Part shown: positions 16,103 through 24,495 of the stretch, piece by piece
Layout: each line of letters opens with the position of its first letter
Position numbering within the stretch: the stretch's first letter is position 1
Origin: Candidatus Peregrinibacteria bacterium CG1_02_54_53
GTDB taxonomy: Bacteria > Patescibacteriota > Gracilibacteria > Peribacterales > Peribacteraceae
Length of the DNA stretch: 64,000 nt
Direction of reading: 5' to 3'
Assembly: GCA_001872575.1 (NCBI GenBank)
Contig: MNWP01000006.1
Span: 1 to 64,000, forward strand
Position numbers and translations under genes: made by a program
Notes under the pieces: model-generated
Seen by the model: the letters and a program-made list of their open reading frames with translations, nothing else
Told to the model about the DNA's origin: nothing
Databases searched by the model: none

Positions 16103-17362
16103 ATGTCTCATCTTCATTCCTCCTCAGCCGGCCTGCGTACGATCATCGAGAGGGGGCTCGCCATCCTGACGGCAATCGCCATCGCATTGGTGTACATCGC
16201 GCTCAAAGATTCGCCTCTGCTCTACGATGAGGTCTTTCATTTTCAGCGTATCGAGAAGTTACTGACAGGGAGCATCGAACTTCGTGACTGGGGCGTGATG
16301 TTGCCGGGATACCATCTGCTGCTTACAGGATTGTTGAAACTGAGCGGTTCCGCATCCGTTTCGATGGCGCGATTCATCTCGTTGCTCTTCAGTCTTACGG
16401 CTTGCGCGGGTGCTTTTCTTGCAGCCCGTTCTCTGCACAAGTCTTCTGCGCTGCTGCGCACGATCGAGATCGCCACGCTGCCTATTCTGTTGCCGTTCTT
16501 TCCGCTTCTCTACACCGATACCCTCTCGCTCGCACTCGTCCTCTTTGCCCTGGCTGCCGTGCTGCGCAAGCGTGCGTTACTCTCGGGCGCCTTTTTCATG
16601 TGTGCGGTCCTTGTGCGTCAGAACAACGTCCTGTGGGGGCCTCTATTACTCGCTCTTGCATTACAAGATGAGCCGACGTGGCACATTACATCGATCGAGC
16701 CTTTACGATGGTTTGGTGCCGTCCTGCATCGTTTCTCGCAACCAGCAGCCCTGTGGTCCCTTCTGCGTACAGGATGGTTCTTTCTCGTGCCGGTTGCCCT
16801 CTTCGCGCTGTTCATCGTTATCGCCGGTCGCGCTTCGCTCAACCCCGATCTGGCTTCGGCACATCCCTTTCCCTCGTTCTCGCTGGGCAATGTCTTTTTC
16901 ACGCTCTCTCTTTTCACGGTGCTTTTCATTCCACTCGTCGGCGTGCGCGCACGATCATTGCCCGGCCTTCTGCAGCGCCCGTGGGTTCTTGTGATCCTTG
17001 TAATACTCTTCATCCTGTTTTCCGTCGGGTTTTATGTCGATCATCCTGCCAATAGTGAAACCGGCCGTTTACGCGATGCCATTCTCATGGCTGCAGCAGC
17101 GGGAGGAGCACAAGGATTTCTCTTCTGGTGCACGGGTGCGTTGGGCCTATTGACGATATTCGTTACGCCGCTTGAGCGAAGGATCTTTCTTCTGCTCTAT
17201 CCGCTCGCGCTGTTGTATCTGGGCGGGAGCTGGCTCATCGAAATACGGTACGCCATCGTACCGCTGGTCCTGTTTCTGCTCGTGCGCCGTCCGCTCTCGT
17301 GGAGGCTGGAGGTGTCACAGGTCATCTTCAATTTGATGCTCTGTTTGTGGGTCTTCACCTGA
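16103..17362 (+). CDS. Membrane glucosyltransferase resembling eukaryotic ALG10/DIE2
   Basis: A 419-residue protein with about 11-12 predicted transmembrane helices. Several short motifs agree in order with ALG10/DIE2, the ER alpha-1,2-glucosyltransferase: LLYDEVFHFQRIEKLLTG near residue 37 (acidic YDE-x-FH loop), then LPGYHLL, FFPLLYTDTLSLALVLF, VRQNNVLWGPLL, a HPFPSFSLGN loop, and IEIRYAIVPLVLF near the C-terminus. The acidic first loop is typical of GT-C enzymes that use polyprenyl-phosphate sugars. It is assigned on motif order only; a related GT-C family cannot be excluded. It is in an operon with rpe and the DUF192 lipoprotein and directly abuts convergent dgkA. Target glycan is unknown. 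Confidence 0.6.
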   Translation: MSHLHSSSAGLRTIIERGLAILTAIAIALVYIALKDSPLLYDEVFHFQRIEKLLTGSIELRDWGVMLPGYHLLLTGLLKLSGSASVSMARFISLLFSLTACAGAFLAARSLHKSSALLRTIEIATLPILLPFFPLLYTDTLSLALVLFALAAVLRKRALLSGAFFMCAVLVRQNNVLWGPLLLALALQDEPTWHITSIEPLRWFGAVLHRFSQPAALWSLLRTGWFFLVPVALFALFIVIAGRASLNPDLASAHPFPSFSLGNVFFTLSLFTVLFIPLVGVRARSLPGLLQRPWVLVILVILFILFSVGFYVDHPANSETGRLRDAILMAAAAGGAQGFLFWCTGALGLLTIFVTPLERRIFLLLYPLALLYLGGSWLIEIRYAIVPLVLFLLVRRPLSWRLEVSQVIFNLMLCLWVFT

Positions 17363-17725
17363 TCACGGAAAAACGAATGTGTAGTGATGAATGACGGTCA
17401 GTGCTCCGATGACTAGTGCGAAGAGTGAGAGCAGCAATACAACACCTGCAGTGACATCCTTGAGCCGGCCCACATGCACCGAATAGTGCGGCTCCACCAC
17501 ATCGAGAATTTCTTCAATGATGCTGTTGAAAAGCTCCGCTCCCAGCACGACTGACACGGCGACGAGAATCGAGATCACCTCGGTGTAGGTCAAGCCCAGG
17601 AGGATGACGATAAGCACCACGAATGTGCCAATCACCACTTCGATGCGGAAGTTGCGTTCTCGTTGCCAGACGAAGGTGATCCCTCGCAGGGCGTTTGCCG
17701 CACTCTTGGCAAAGAGTCGGACCAT
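17363..17725 (-). CDS. dgkA: DgkA-family diacylglycerol/undecaprenol kinase
   Basis: A 120-residue, three-helix membrane kinase that phosphorylates diacylglycerol or undecaprenol. Family motifs are FRIEVVIG, the catalytic helix AELFNSIIEEILDVV (about 62-77), the EPHYSVHVGRLKDVTAGVVLL segment with the conserved K-D-x-x-A-G, and short C-terminal helix. In Gram-positive-like lineages this family usually acts on undecaprenol, supplying the polyprenyl-phosphate carrier needed by the glycosyltransferases in this window. The ATG at 17723-17725 was chosen because it avoids overlap with purC and gives the normal length; the frame continues 20 residues further without family match. Confidence 0.9.
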   Translation of the reverse strand: MVRLFAKSAANALRGITFVWQRERNFRIEVVIGTFVVLIVILLGLTYTEVISILVAVSVVLGAELFNSIIEEILDVVEPHYSVHVGRLKDVTAGVVLLLSLFALVIGALTVIHHYTFVFP

Positions 17726-17732
17726 AAGAAAA

Positions 17733-18701
17733 TTACAGACGGAAAGGAGCAAGATTGCGTTCGATGCGCTCGGCCACCTTGGCATCGGAGGGAATAACGA
17801 AGGGTTTGCCCGTCATGCGCTCGTAGAGATCCAGATACTTGCTCGCGAGCATCAAGCGCACCTCGTCGGTGATGTCGGGATGTTTGCCTCCGTACTCGAA
17901 TCCCTGGCTGCGCAACCACAGGCGAAAGAATTCCTTATCCAGACTCTCGGGCTCTTCGCCCTTTGTAAACCGCTCCTCATAGGTGTCTTTAACCCAGTAG
18001 CGCGATGAATCCGGCGTATGCACTTCATCGGCGATGGTCAGCGTGCCTGCTTCGTCGTATCCCATTTCGTACTTGGTGTCGACGAGAATGAGTCCGCGCA
18101 GAGCAGCGATCTCCTGACCTTTCTTGAACAGAGCGAATGCGCGGTCTGCAATTTCTTCCCACTGTTCCTTCGTTGCAAATCCGCGTTCCACAATGCCTTT
18201 CGGATCAATCAATTCATCCTCTGCGCCTTTGGTTGTCGGTGTGACAATGGCAGTGGCGAAGCGCTGGTTTTTCACCATACCTTCCGGGAGTGTATTGCCG
18301 CAGAAATCTCGTACGCCTTTGTTATAGTTCACCCAGGCGGAGGTGCCGGTTGAACCCGTAAGGTAGTCACGCACGACGATTTCTACTTTTAACATCTTCA
18401 AATCCTTCACCACCATGGCGTTTGGATCGGGCACGGCAATGATGTGATTGGGCATGACATCTTTCACCTGTCCAAACCACCAGGTGCTCAATTGATTCAA
18501 TGCCTGGCCTTTAAGGGGGATGGAGCACCACCGGATATCGAAGGCCGACTGACGATCCGTGGCAATGAGAATGGCCTGCCCTTTTTCTTTTTGGATGTAG
18601 ACGTCACGCACTTTGCCGGCGTATTTCTCGCCGAGTCCTTTGAAATCGGTTTTCTCGAGTGCGGTAGGTAAAAAGGGTTTGAGGGCTGCAGGGGTGATCA
18701 T
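17733..18701 (-). CDS. purC: Phosphoribosylaminoimidazole-succinocarboxamide synthase
   Basis: A 322-residue SAICAR synthetase joining aspartate to CAIR in purine synthesis with ATP. Matches include YAGKVRDVYI near residue 27, IATDRQSAFD, the LKMLKVEIVVRDYLTGSTGTSAW segment, LPEGMVKNQRF, LILVDTKYEMGYDEAGTLTIADEVHTPDSSRYW and the DKEFFRLWLRSQGFE segment. It is of the longer form (about 300 residues), as in eukaryotes and some bacteria. The only other purine gene in the window is purB at 36429, and the rest of the pathway is not nearby. Start at the ATG 18699-18701. Confidence 0.95.
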   Translation of the reverse strand: MITPAALKPFLPTALEKTDFKGLGEKYAGKVRDVYIQKEKGQAILIATDRQSAFDIRWCSIPLKGQALNQLSTWWFGQVKDVMPNHIIAVPDPNAMVVKDLKMLKVEIVVRDYLTGSTGTSAWVNYNKGVRDFCGNTLPEGMVKNQRFATAIVTPTTKGAEDELIDPKGIVERGFATKEQWEEIADRAFALFKKGQEIAALRGLILVDTKYEMGYDEAGTLTIADEVHTPDSSRYWVKDTYEERFTKGEEPESLDKEFFRLWLRSQGFEYGGKHPDITDEVRLMLASKYLDLYERMTGKPFVIPSDAKVAERIERNLAPFRL

Positions 18702-18723
18702 GGCCTGATCATACCATGGGTTC

Positions 18724-19440
18724 TCAGAGCGTTTCGTAGGCCGGCAAGCCTTCGGGAGCCTGCAGAGGAGCGTGAACAGCCCTAAGGGCGGCAGACAGTT
18801 TCAGGAGGCTCAGCAGGCGTCTGCCGGAACGAAATTTGCTGCTGCCGTTACGGCGTGGCCGATGATGTGTCGGCACTTCAGCGATCTTCAGTTCTCGTTT
18901 GGCAAGAACGAAGGGCAGAAAGCGAAAGAGTCCGCTTGTGAGCGGCACGGAGATCGCCGTCTCGCGCCGCAGCACCTTGAGACCCGTATTGGCGTCACGA
19001 AGGCGTTTTTGAAATACGGCACTCATGCAGGCATTAAAGAGCCACGACGAGAGTCGTTTCATAAGGTTGTCGGCACGTTTTTTTCTCCATCCGAGCGCAA
19101 GATCGGCGCCTTGTTCCAGAGCTGCGAGAAGTAGTGGAATATCAGCAGGATCATTCTGCAGATCGCCATCCATCATGATGCAGATGTCGCCGCGTGCTTC
19201 TTTCACTCCCACCGCAAGCGCGCCGCCTTTATCGGTGTTGTGCTCGAGGCGGAATCCTCGGATGCGGGGATCGCTCGTTTGGAGCTCCCGGATTATCGTT
19301 GATGTTTCATCGGTGCTGGCATCGTCGACGAAGAGAATTTCTGTTGCCCGGTGCAGGTGTGTGAGCACTTCGCTCAATTCCCGGCAGAGCGGTACGAGGT
19401 TGTTTGCTTCGTTGAAGACCGGAATAATGATGGAAAGCAC
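18724..19440 (-). CDS. Family 2 glycosyltransferase, DPM1/DPG synthase-like
   Basis: A 238-residue cytoplasmic GT-A enzyme. It starts with a GTG at 19438-19440 just before LSIIIPVFNEANNLVPLC and has ILFVDDASTDET (nucleotide binding), DKGGALAVGVKEARGD, the DxD-like MDGDLQNDP motif and a SGLFRFLPF segment near the acceptor site. The order matches dolichyl/polyprenyl-phosphate hexose synthases. A longer frame continues upstream to 19614 but would overlap the divergent gene at 19516. It likely makes polyprenyl-phosphate mannose or glucose for the GT-C enzymes nearby. It has no close operon partner; purC lies 22 bases downstream on the same strand. Confidence 0.85.
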   Translation of the reverse strand: MLSIIIPVFNEANNLVPLCRELSEVLTHLHRATEILFVDDASTDETSTIIRELQTSDPRIRGFRLEHNTDKGGALAVGVKEARGDICIMMDGDLQNDPADIPLLLAALEQGADLALGWRKKRADNLMKRLSSWLFNACMSAVFQKRLRDANTGLKVLRRETAISVPLTSGLFRFLPFVLAKRELKIAEVPTHHRPRRNGSSKFRSGRRLLSLLKLSAALRAVHAPLQAPEGLPAYETL

Positions 19441-19515
19441 GTCAGCAGAATACCCCCGAAATTGCCTCTTGGCAGGCTTTCGTTCGGGCACGATGCGGGT
19501 AGAATAACCGGTCCT

Positions 19516-19971
19516 ATGCGTACGAAATGGCTTGATCTGGCCCCATTCGTCGGCGTAATCCTGCTCGCGATCGTCTGCGGGTACCTGTTGGGGCGTCTCA
19601 TCACCGAGCGTCACACTTTGCCGGCATCACCCATGGTGATGCGCGATCTCAGTCGCCCAACCATTCCGACGGTGCATCTGAACGGCGTCTATAACGGCTC
19701 ACTTAGGGGTTCGATGCTTGGTGAGGCACGGCTCTTTCTCGGCGGATCTCAGATTACTCCGGATGCGAGCGGCGCCTTTCTCGTCCCTGCCGGTACACTC
19801 CTCACCAATCATATCGAAATCACCATTCCTGCAGGCATGCGTTTTGTCGCTTCACGTCGTGGCCAAAAATACTACCCGGTTGATTCCGCGTCGGCCTCGG
19901 CTCTCTCGCCCGCGAATCGAGTGTACTTTCGTACGGCTCAGGAAGCGGAGGGGGCGGGGTATAGGAAGTGA
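19516..19971 (+). CDS. Membrane-anchored protein with Ada-type-like C-terminal motif lacking cysteines
   Basis: A 151-residue protein: an N-terminal anchor helix (about residues 8-27, FVGVILLAIVCGYLLGRLI), a linker with PTVHLNGVYNGSLRG and a C-terminal segment MRFVASRRGQKYYPVDSASASALSPANRVYFRTAQEAEGAGYRK. That tail has the shape of the Ada-type zinc-binding motif (VAS-x-x-G-x-x-Y-x-P ... NRVYF-x-T-x-x-EA-x-x-AGY) used as a module on CPR surface proteins and nucleases, yet the usual zinc cysteines are replaced (DSAS instead of Cys-containing turn). It starts at the ATG at 19516, after a promoter-like TAGAAT box at 19499-19504, and is divergent from the GT2 gene. Function unknown. Confidence 0.7.
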   Translation: MRTKWLDLAPFVGVILLAIVCGYLLGRLITERHTLPASPMVMRDLSRPTIPTVHLNGVYNGSLRGSMLGEARLFLGGSQITPDASGAFLVPAGTLLTNHIEITIPAGMRFVASRRGQKYYPVDSASASALSPANRVYFRTAQEAEGAGYRK

Positions 19972-20004
19972 AACGTTTTATGAAACGTGGTATGCGGTTT
20001 CGGG

Positions 20005-20550
20005 CTATATAAGCTGCGTCTCTACTCCCGCCTGTGTTCCTGCCTGAAGGTCTTCTGATGCATTACCGAAGAAATATGCCTGTGAAGCTGGAATACCAAT
20101 CATCTTGAGGATCAAAAGTAAGGCGTCAGGATGCGGCTTGAGTATTGGGCAGTCATCACTTCCCACAACGATTGAGAACACGTCTTCCAGATGTAGATGT
20201 CGCAGCACTGCGATTATCGTGGCATGTGTATTGGATGAACAAATGGCAAACGTGTAAGAATCCTTATGTTCCCGAATGAACGCGTTGATCGGATCATTTG
20301 TTACCAGTTGCTCCAGTTTGGCGATTTCTGCGCGATGGAGCAGATTGAAGCCGCAGGCGATTTCTGAGGGAGAGCATCGATCACACATTTGACCGATTCC
20401 ACGATTGAGTGATGAGAAATCAATGGAGGGAAAGTGCGATTGCATGGTTCGTTTAAGGGCACCCCAATCAACGGCGAGTGATGCAATTGTTCCGTCGAAG
20501 TCGAAAATGAGCAGATTTTTGCCCTTGGGAACGGAAAGTCTCATTGCCAT
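20005..20550 (-). CDS. HAD-superfamily hydrolase, phosphatase-like
   Basis: A 181-residue HAD protein. Motif I is FDFDGTIASL (Asp nucleophile and the second acidic residue, D17 and D19), motif II is CSSN at about 104-107 (Ser), motif III is the lysine in ILKPHPDALL, and motif IV is FFGNASEDLQAG, where the usual GD is GN-ASED. A small helical cap lies between motifs I and II. It resembles phosphoglycolate phosphatase-like enzymes; its substrate is not indicated. The start overlaps the ATP-grasp stop by 10 bases, so it is translationally linked in an envelope sugar operon. Confidence 0.85.
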   Translation of the reverse strand: MAMRLSVPKGKNLLIFDFDGTIASLAVDWGALKRTMQSHFPSIDFSSLNRGIGQMCDRCSPSEIACGFNLLHRAEIAKLEQLVTNDPINAFIREHKDSYTFAICSSNTHATIIAVLRHLHLEDVFSIVVGSDDCPILKPHPDALLLILKMIGIPASQAYFFGNASEDLQAGTQAGVETQLI

Positions 20551-21596
20551 TCTTTAACGAGAATGCCGGGACAATCAATGTGACGGCACCAGTACCAATC
20601 GGGCGGGATCGGGTTGTATTGAGGGTAGGGAGGAGTTTCTTCATTGAATGCCACTTTGATGTAGGCGTAGGGCATATTGATTCCTGCAGCAGTGAAGAAG
20701 TAGCTCGTAGTAAAGAACCTGCCTGCGTTGATCTCTGTGGGAATAGGTGTTCCCTGTGCGTTATCTCTGAGATCAACACAGAAAACGCCGGTTGCCTGCG
20801 GATCAATTGCGCGTACAGCCCGGGTTGCCATTTCGTTCACGTCGTCGCGATGAACTGTACGCGCAATCACGGGCGTTCCGGTGATGCCCGATGGTGACAG
20901 ATATGGATAGATATATTCGACCCTCTCTCGCGCTTGCGAACAGACGATCACTCCGTTTTTCCATACACTCTGAAATGCCACAATCGATCCCGGCAAAAAT
21001 TGCTGGGCGATGAATTGCCAGCCGACCCTTTTCGCCTCCCAGTATCGGAGCCAGAATTCGGCGGTTTCCCGATTCTCTACAAGGCAGCTTCCCTTTCCTG
21101 AAGCTCCCTGACTGGCTCTGACCCAGTAGGGGTAATTAAATTTTTCTTCGGCGCTGAGAAGTGCCTGGGTATCGCTGCTGATGCGTAAGGTTTCCTGAAT
21201 GGGTATTCCTGCGGCTTTCCATGCCTCGGCGGAGAGATGCTTATCTTGGCATATGGCAATAGTTTTCTCTGCGGGGAGGCATACGGGGGCTTCGAGCTCG
21301 TTTCGATGTTCAGAATGAAAACACACCTCAGCATCCGTTTGGGGATAAATGAGATCTATCTTTTCTCGTTTTACGATGTCGTTCAGGCATTGCAGATATG
21401 TCGGGTCATTGCAACGTGGAACGGTGTAGGCGCTATCCACGCGGTTTTCAGGATGTGCATCGTCACGAATCCAGGCAAGATGGTACGGGTTTGAGTCGGT
21501 ACCGATGAGAAAATATTTTTCAGGTGCAGATCGGAGTGAGCGGATGAAGTTCACGCCTGCTGGGCCAGCCGCGCCGGCAATCAGAATGCGCTTCAT
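20541..21596 (-). CDS. ATP-grasp ligase (carbamoyl-phosphate synthase-like)
   Basis: A 351-residue ATP-grasp protein. The pre-ATP-grasp domain opens with ILIAGAAGPAGVNFIRSLR (about 4-22), and continues with LIGTDSNPYHLAWIRDDA. The ATP-grasp domain has CQDKHLSAEAWKAAGIPIQETL, the lysine-type loop PYWVRASQGASGKGSCLV (about 157-174), and the metal-binding end VDLRDNAQGTPIPTEINAGRF (about 275-298, E-x-N). Such proteins in polysaccharide clusters join an amino acid or carboxylate to a sugar or amino sugar; the substrate is unknown. Between a GT2 gene and HAD gene, in the order of an envelope-sugar modification operon. Confidence 0.82.
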   Translation of the reverse strand: MKRILIAGAAGPAGVNFIRSLRSAPEKYFLIGTDSNPYHLAWIRDDAHPENRVDSAYTVPRCNDPTYLQCLNDIVKREKIDLIYPQTDAEVCFHSEHRNELEAPVCLPAEKTIAICQDKHLSAEAWKAAGIPIQETLRISSDTQALLSAEEKFNYPYWVRASQGASGKGSCLVENRETAEFWLRYWEAKRVGWQFIAQQFLPGSIVAFQSVWKNGVIVCSQARERVEYIYPYLSPSGITGTPVIARTVHRDDVNEMATRAVRAIDPQATGVFCVDLRDNAQGTPIPTEINAGRFFTTSYFFTAAGINMPYAYIKVAFNEETPPYPQYNPIPPDWYWCRHIDCPGILVKEWQ

Positions 21597-21598
21597 AG

Positions 21599-22309
21599 TT
21601 AGCGGGAAGAGGGCGTGATTCGTGGAAGTATAACCAAATAGAAGTAGAGCTTAAGCATATCGAACAATCCAACGAGGACCAGACGTACGTTTGCGCCACT
21701 ATTATTGCCAGCGGGGTGTGCAACGATATCAACACTGCCAATGCGATATCCGTGTTTTTTTGCTCTGATAATCCGTTCTGCCTCTCGAAAGACCCCATTC
21801 GAAATGAGGGGAATATTCACAATTTCCTTCCTTTGAAGCTTTGCACATCCCGGGTCAATGGTGTCGATTCCAAAGAGGAGGCGTGGAAGAAGACGAAAAC
21901 AGTACGATACGAATGTACGCATCCATCCGTAGTGTGTTTCAGTTCTTCTGCAGATGATCATGTCGTGCTCTGGAATGAGCGGTAGCATCTTTTGCAGAAT
22001 GTGTGGATCGACTTGGCCATCTGCCGCGAAATCTACCACATACTCCATTCGTGCGGCGCAATAGAGGTCTTCGTATGTTCGAGCAATGCCCTGGTTGGTG
22101 TCGTGTCGAAGCATTCGTATTACAGATGGAAAGCGCGTTAACAGAAAAGCAATGACGTGCTCTGTTCCGTCAGAACTGCCATCATTGAGAATGATTATTT
22201 CATATGGAATTTGATACGCACTCAGACAATCCACCACTGCCCGCACCGTTGATTCGATGCAGGCTTCCTCATTGTATGCCGGTATCAATACCGATATTGA
22301 TGGCAGCAT
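21599..22309 (-). CDS. Family 2 glycosyltransferase
   Basis: A 236-residue GT-A enzyme with ISVLIPAYNEEACIESTVRAV, IIILNDGSSDGTE, DTNQGIARTYEDL, a VDFAADGQVDP acidic motif in the position of DxD (VDFAADGQ) and a FGIDTIDPGCAKLQRKEIV segment like those of polyprenyl-phosphate glycosyltransferases. There is one possible C-terminal hydrophobic helix (LVGLFDMLKLYFYLVIL). It ends two bases before the ATP-grasp gene start region and belongs to the same minus-strand run. Confidence 0.88.
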   Translation of the reverse strand: MLPSISVLIPAYNEEACIESTVRAVVDCLSAYQIPYEIIILNDGSSDGTEHVIAFLLTRFPSVIRMLRHDTNQGIARTYEDLYCAARMEYVVDFAADGQVDPHILQKMLPLIPEHDMIICRRTETHYGWMRTFVSYCFRLLPRLLFGIDTIDPGCAKLQRKEIVNIPLISNGVFREAERIIRAKKHGYRIGSVDIVAHPAGNNSGANVRLVLVGLFDMLKLYFYLVILPRITPSSR

Positions 22310-22380
22310 TCGATCCTCTGCAGCCTAGCACATGCTCCACGCATTCCAGAAATATTCAACAATTTCCTGATTTCTATAAG

Positions 22381-23379
22381 TCACGTCATGGTCACAACAC
22401 GATGCTCTTTGCCTGAAAGCTGAATTTTTTGAGCAATTATGAGCGCAGTAAGACTGTCGTGCCCTGTTACTGGCACTTCGCATCGACCGTGTATGGCGTC
22501 GAGGAAGATTTCGATCTCTCGTCGCAGGGGCTCTGTCTTTGTAATTGCATTGCGAATCATTTTGCCTTCACTGACTCCACGCAGGATTCCAAGCGTGTCC
22601 CACGTTGTACTTGGAGCTGATGCGTTTTCAAAGAATATGAGATCTTGTGTGATGTAGTTGACCATGTACAGACCTCTCTCGCAATGAACGCGTATTTCGC
22701 GAATTTTTGTTGGCGTGATCCAATCGATATTAAGAGAAGCAACGATTCCTCCTTTCAGGCGGAGGACGCTCGACAGCAGATCATCAGAAGCATCAGAGAA
22801 ACGATTGATTTCGGCAAATACTCGTTCAACCTCGTCATCCGTGAGGTAGCGGATGATATCAATATCATGTACGGCAAGATCGATGATAACGCCACTGTCT
22901 TTATGGCGAGGAGGGAAAGGGCCTTGGCGGAATGCTTCAATATTGAATATCTTTCCCGCGCGGTTTTCACGCAACAGTTTGCGTAGTTCTTGGATGGCAG
23001 GATTGAAGCGTTCGATGTGACCGATCATGAGTATCAGTTTCCTGCGTCGAGCCTCTTCAATAATCTCCTGGGCTTCTTGCACACTTGGTGCAATGGGTTT
23101 TTCGATAAGCAGATGACATCCGTACTTCATGACATCCATGGCAACACGGTGATGCGCTAGTGTAGGAACGACAATGCTGACGGCATCCGGATGTGTTTCT
23201 TCAAGGAGGCGGCGATAATCGGTATATGCGGGTACACCGTAGCGTTTGGCAATAATTTGAACAGTCTCATCATTTGTGTCTGCGATACCCACAAGATCCA
23301 CATCATCAATTTCATGGAGAGTTCGCACGTGGTGTTTACCCATAGAGCCGACGCCAATCACAGCAATACGTATACTCAT
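22381..23379 (-). CDS. Gfo/Idh/MocA-family oxidoreductase
   Basis: A 332-residue NAD(P)-dependent sugar dehydrogenase. The Rossmann motif is IAVIGVGSMGKHHVRTL (4-20); the conserved EKPIAPSVQEAQEI (about 94-107) holds the catalytic lysine of the family; GVIIDLAVHDIDIIRYL (about 161-178, H-D-I-D) is the substrate-side segment. The start overlaps the stop of the aminotransferase gene by four bases. WbpB/WlbA-type members oxidise UDP-sugar C3 before transamination by a DegT-type enzyme, and that pair is exactly what is present here, so a 3-amino sugar is the probable product. Confidence 0.9.
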   Translation of the reverse strand: MSIRIAVIGVGSMGKHHVRTLHEIDDVDLVGIADTNDETVQIIAKRYGVPAYTDYRRLLEETHPDAVSIVVPTLAHHRVAMDVMKYGCHLLIEKPIAPSVQEAQEIIEEARRRKLILMIGHIERFNPAIQELRKLLRENRAGKIFNIEAFRQGPFPPRHKDSGVIIDLAVHDIDIIRYLTDDEVERVFAEINRFSDASDDLLSSVLRLKGGIVASLNIDWITPTKIREIRVHCERGLYMVNYITQDLIFFENASAPSTTWDTLGILRGVSEGKMIRNAITKTEPLRREIEIFLDAIHGRCEVPVTGHDSLTALIIAQKIQLSGKEHRVVTMT

Positions 23380-24476
23380 ATGCGGTTCACAACTGCGGTA
23401 ATCCTCTCGAGTTCGTCCAGAGAAAGATGTGGATGAATTGGAAGAGAGAACACGCGATCGGCCATTTCTTCGGCAACAGAAAACGATTGACCAGAAAATT
23501 CACCGACCAAATATGCCTGACGATGCACGGGGAGAGGATAAAAAATTCCTGCTTCAATGCCGTTTTTTCGGAGATCATCGACAATGACATTACGTTTTAC
23601 GGCATCCTGGAACGGGGTTTTCACTGTAAATTGATGCCACGCATGCGTGTAATTATCTCGTACGATTGGCACGCCAACATTGTAAAGATGTGATTGAAGG
23701 AATTCGGCATTTTGCGCACGGCATCGCTGCATCTTGTCGAATTGTGCAAGCTGGCACAGCCCGATTGCTGCAGAGATTTCATTCATGCGGTAATTAAATC
23801 CCAGCATTTCATGGTGATACCGCTGACGCATACCATGGTTACGCACCATGCGACAGCGTTCCGCAATCGTGTCATCATCGGTGATGACGGCCCCCCCTTC
23901 TCCGCATGTGAGATTTTTTGTAGCGTAAAAACTGAAACATCCGGTCCCGAATGTCCCGGCATGTCTTTCCCGCAGTTTTGCACCGGCAGCCTGTGCAGCA
24001 TCTTCAATAACAACAAGATGATGTTTCTGTGCGATGTCGAGGATATCATCCATGGCACAGAGATGCCCGAAGAGATGTACAGGCATGATTGCGCGTGTTC
24101 GAGGGGATATTGCGCGCTCGATCAGTGCAGGATTGATATTAAATGTCTCTGATTCAATATCGACAAGAATAGGAGTAGCGCCAACTGAGAGGATGCTATT
24201 GATCGTAGCGATGAATGTGAATGGTGTGGTGATCACTTCGTCTCCTCTCCCAATGCCATGAGCCAGGAGGGCCGTACAGAGAGCGGTTGTTCCAGATGAT
24301 GTGGCCACTGCGTGCCGTGTTCCACAGAGAGCGGCGAACTCATGTTCGAATCGGGAGACTACTTTTCCTTGAGCAATCTGTCCTGTGCGAAGCACGGCAA
24401 TCACAGCTTCAGTCTCCGCGTCTCCCATGACGGGTCGTGACAAGCGGATAAGTTCGGAGACGACAGTGGGTTGCAT
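23376..24476 (-). CDS. DegT/DnrJ/EryC1/StrS-family sugar aminotransferase
   Basis: A 366-residue PLP enzyme. It shows LSRPVMGDAETEAVIAVL, GTRHAVATSSGTTALCTALLAHG, GDEVITTPFTFIATINSI, VVIEDAAQAAGA (PLP aspartate), the PLP lysine in FYATKNLTCGEGGA, and RYHHEMLGFNYRMNEISAAIG. The ATG at 24474-24476 was chosen because the frame above it overlaps the neighbour's stop. It feeds its product to or takes it from the overlapping Gfo/Idh gene. The product is probably a nucleotide-activated amino sugar for the envelope glycan; the closest functional match is the WbpE group, a guess from the pairing. Confidence 0.9.
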   Translation of the reverse strand: MQPTVVSELIRLSRPVMGDAETEAVIAVLRTGQIAQGKVVSRFEHEFAALCGTRHAVATSSGTTALCTALLAHGIGRGDEVITTPFTFIATINSILSVGATPILVDIESETFNINPALIERAISPRTRAIMPVHLFGHLCAMDDILDIAQKHHLVVIEDAAQAAGAKLRERHAGTFGTGCFSFYATKNLTCGEGGAVITDDDTIAERCRMVRNHGMRQRYHHEMLGFNYRMNEISAAIGLCQLAQFDKMQRCRAQNAEFLQSHLYNVGVPIVRDNYTHAWHQFTVKTPFQDAVKRNVIVDDLRKNGIEAGIFYPLPVHRQAYLVGEFSGQSFSVAEEMADRVFSLPIHPHLSLDELERITAVVNRI

Positions 24477-24495
24477 GAAATGGGCCAGCTTTAGC

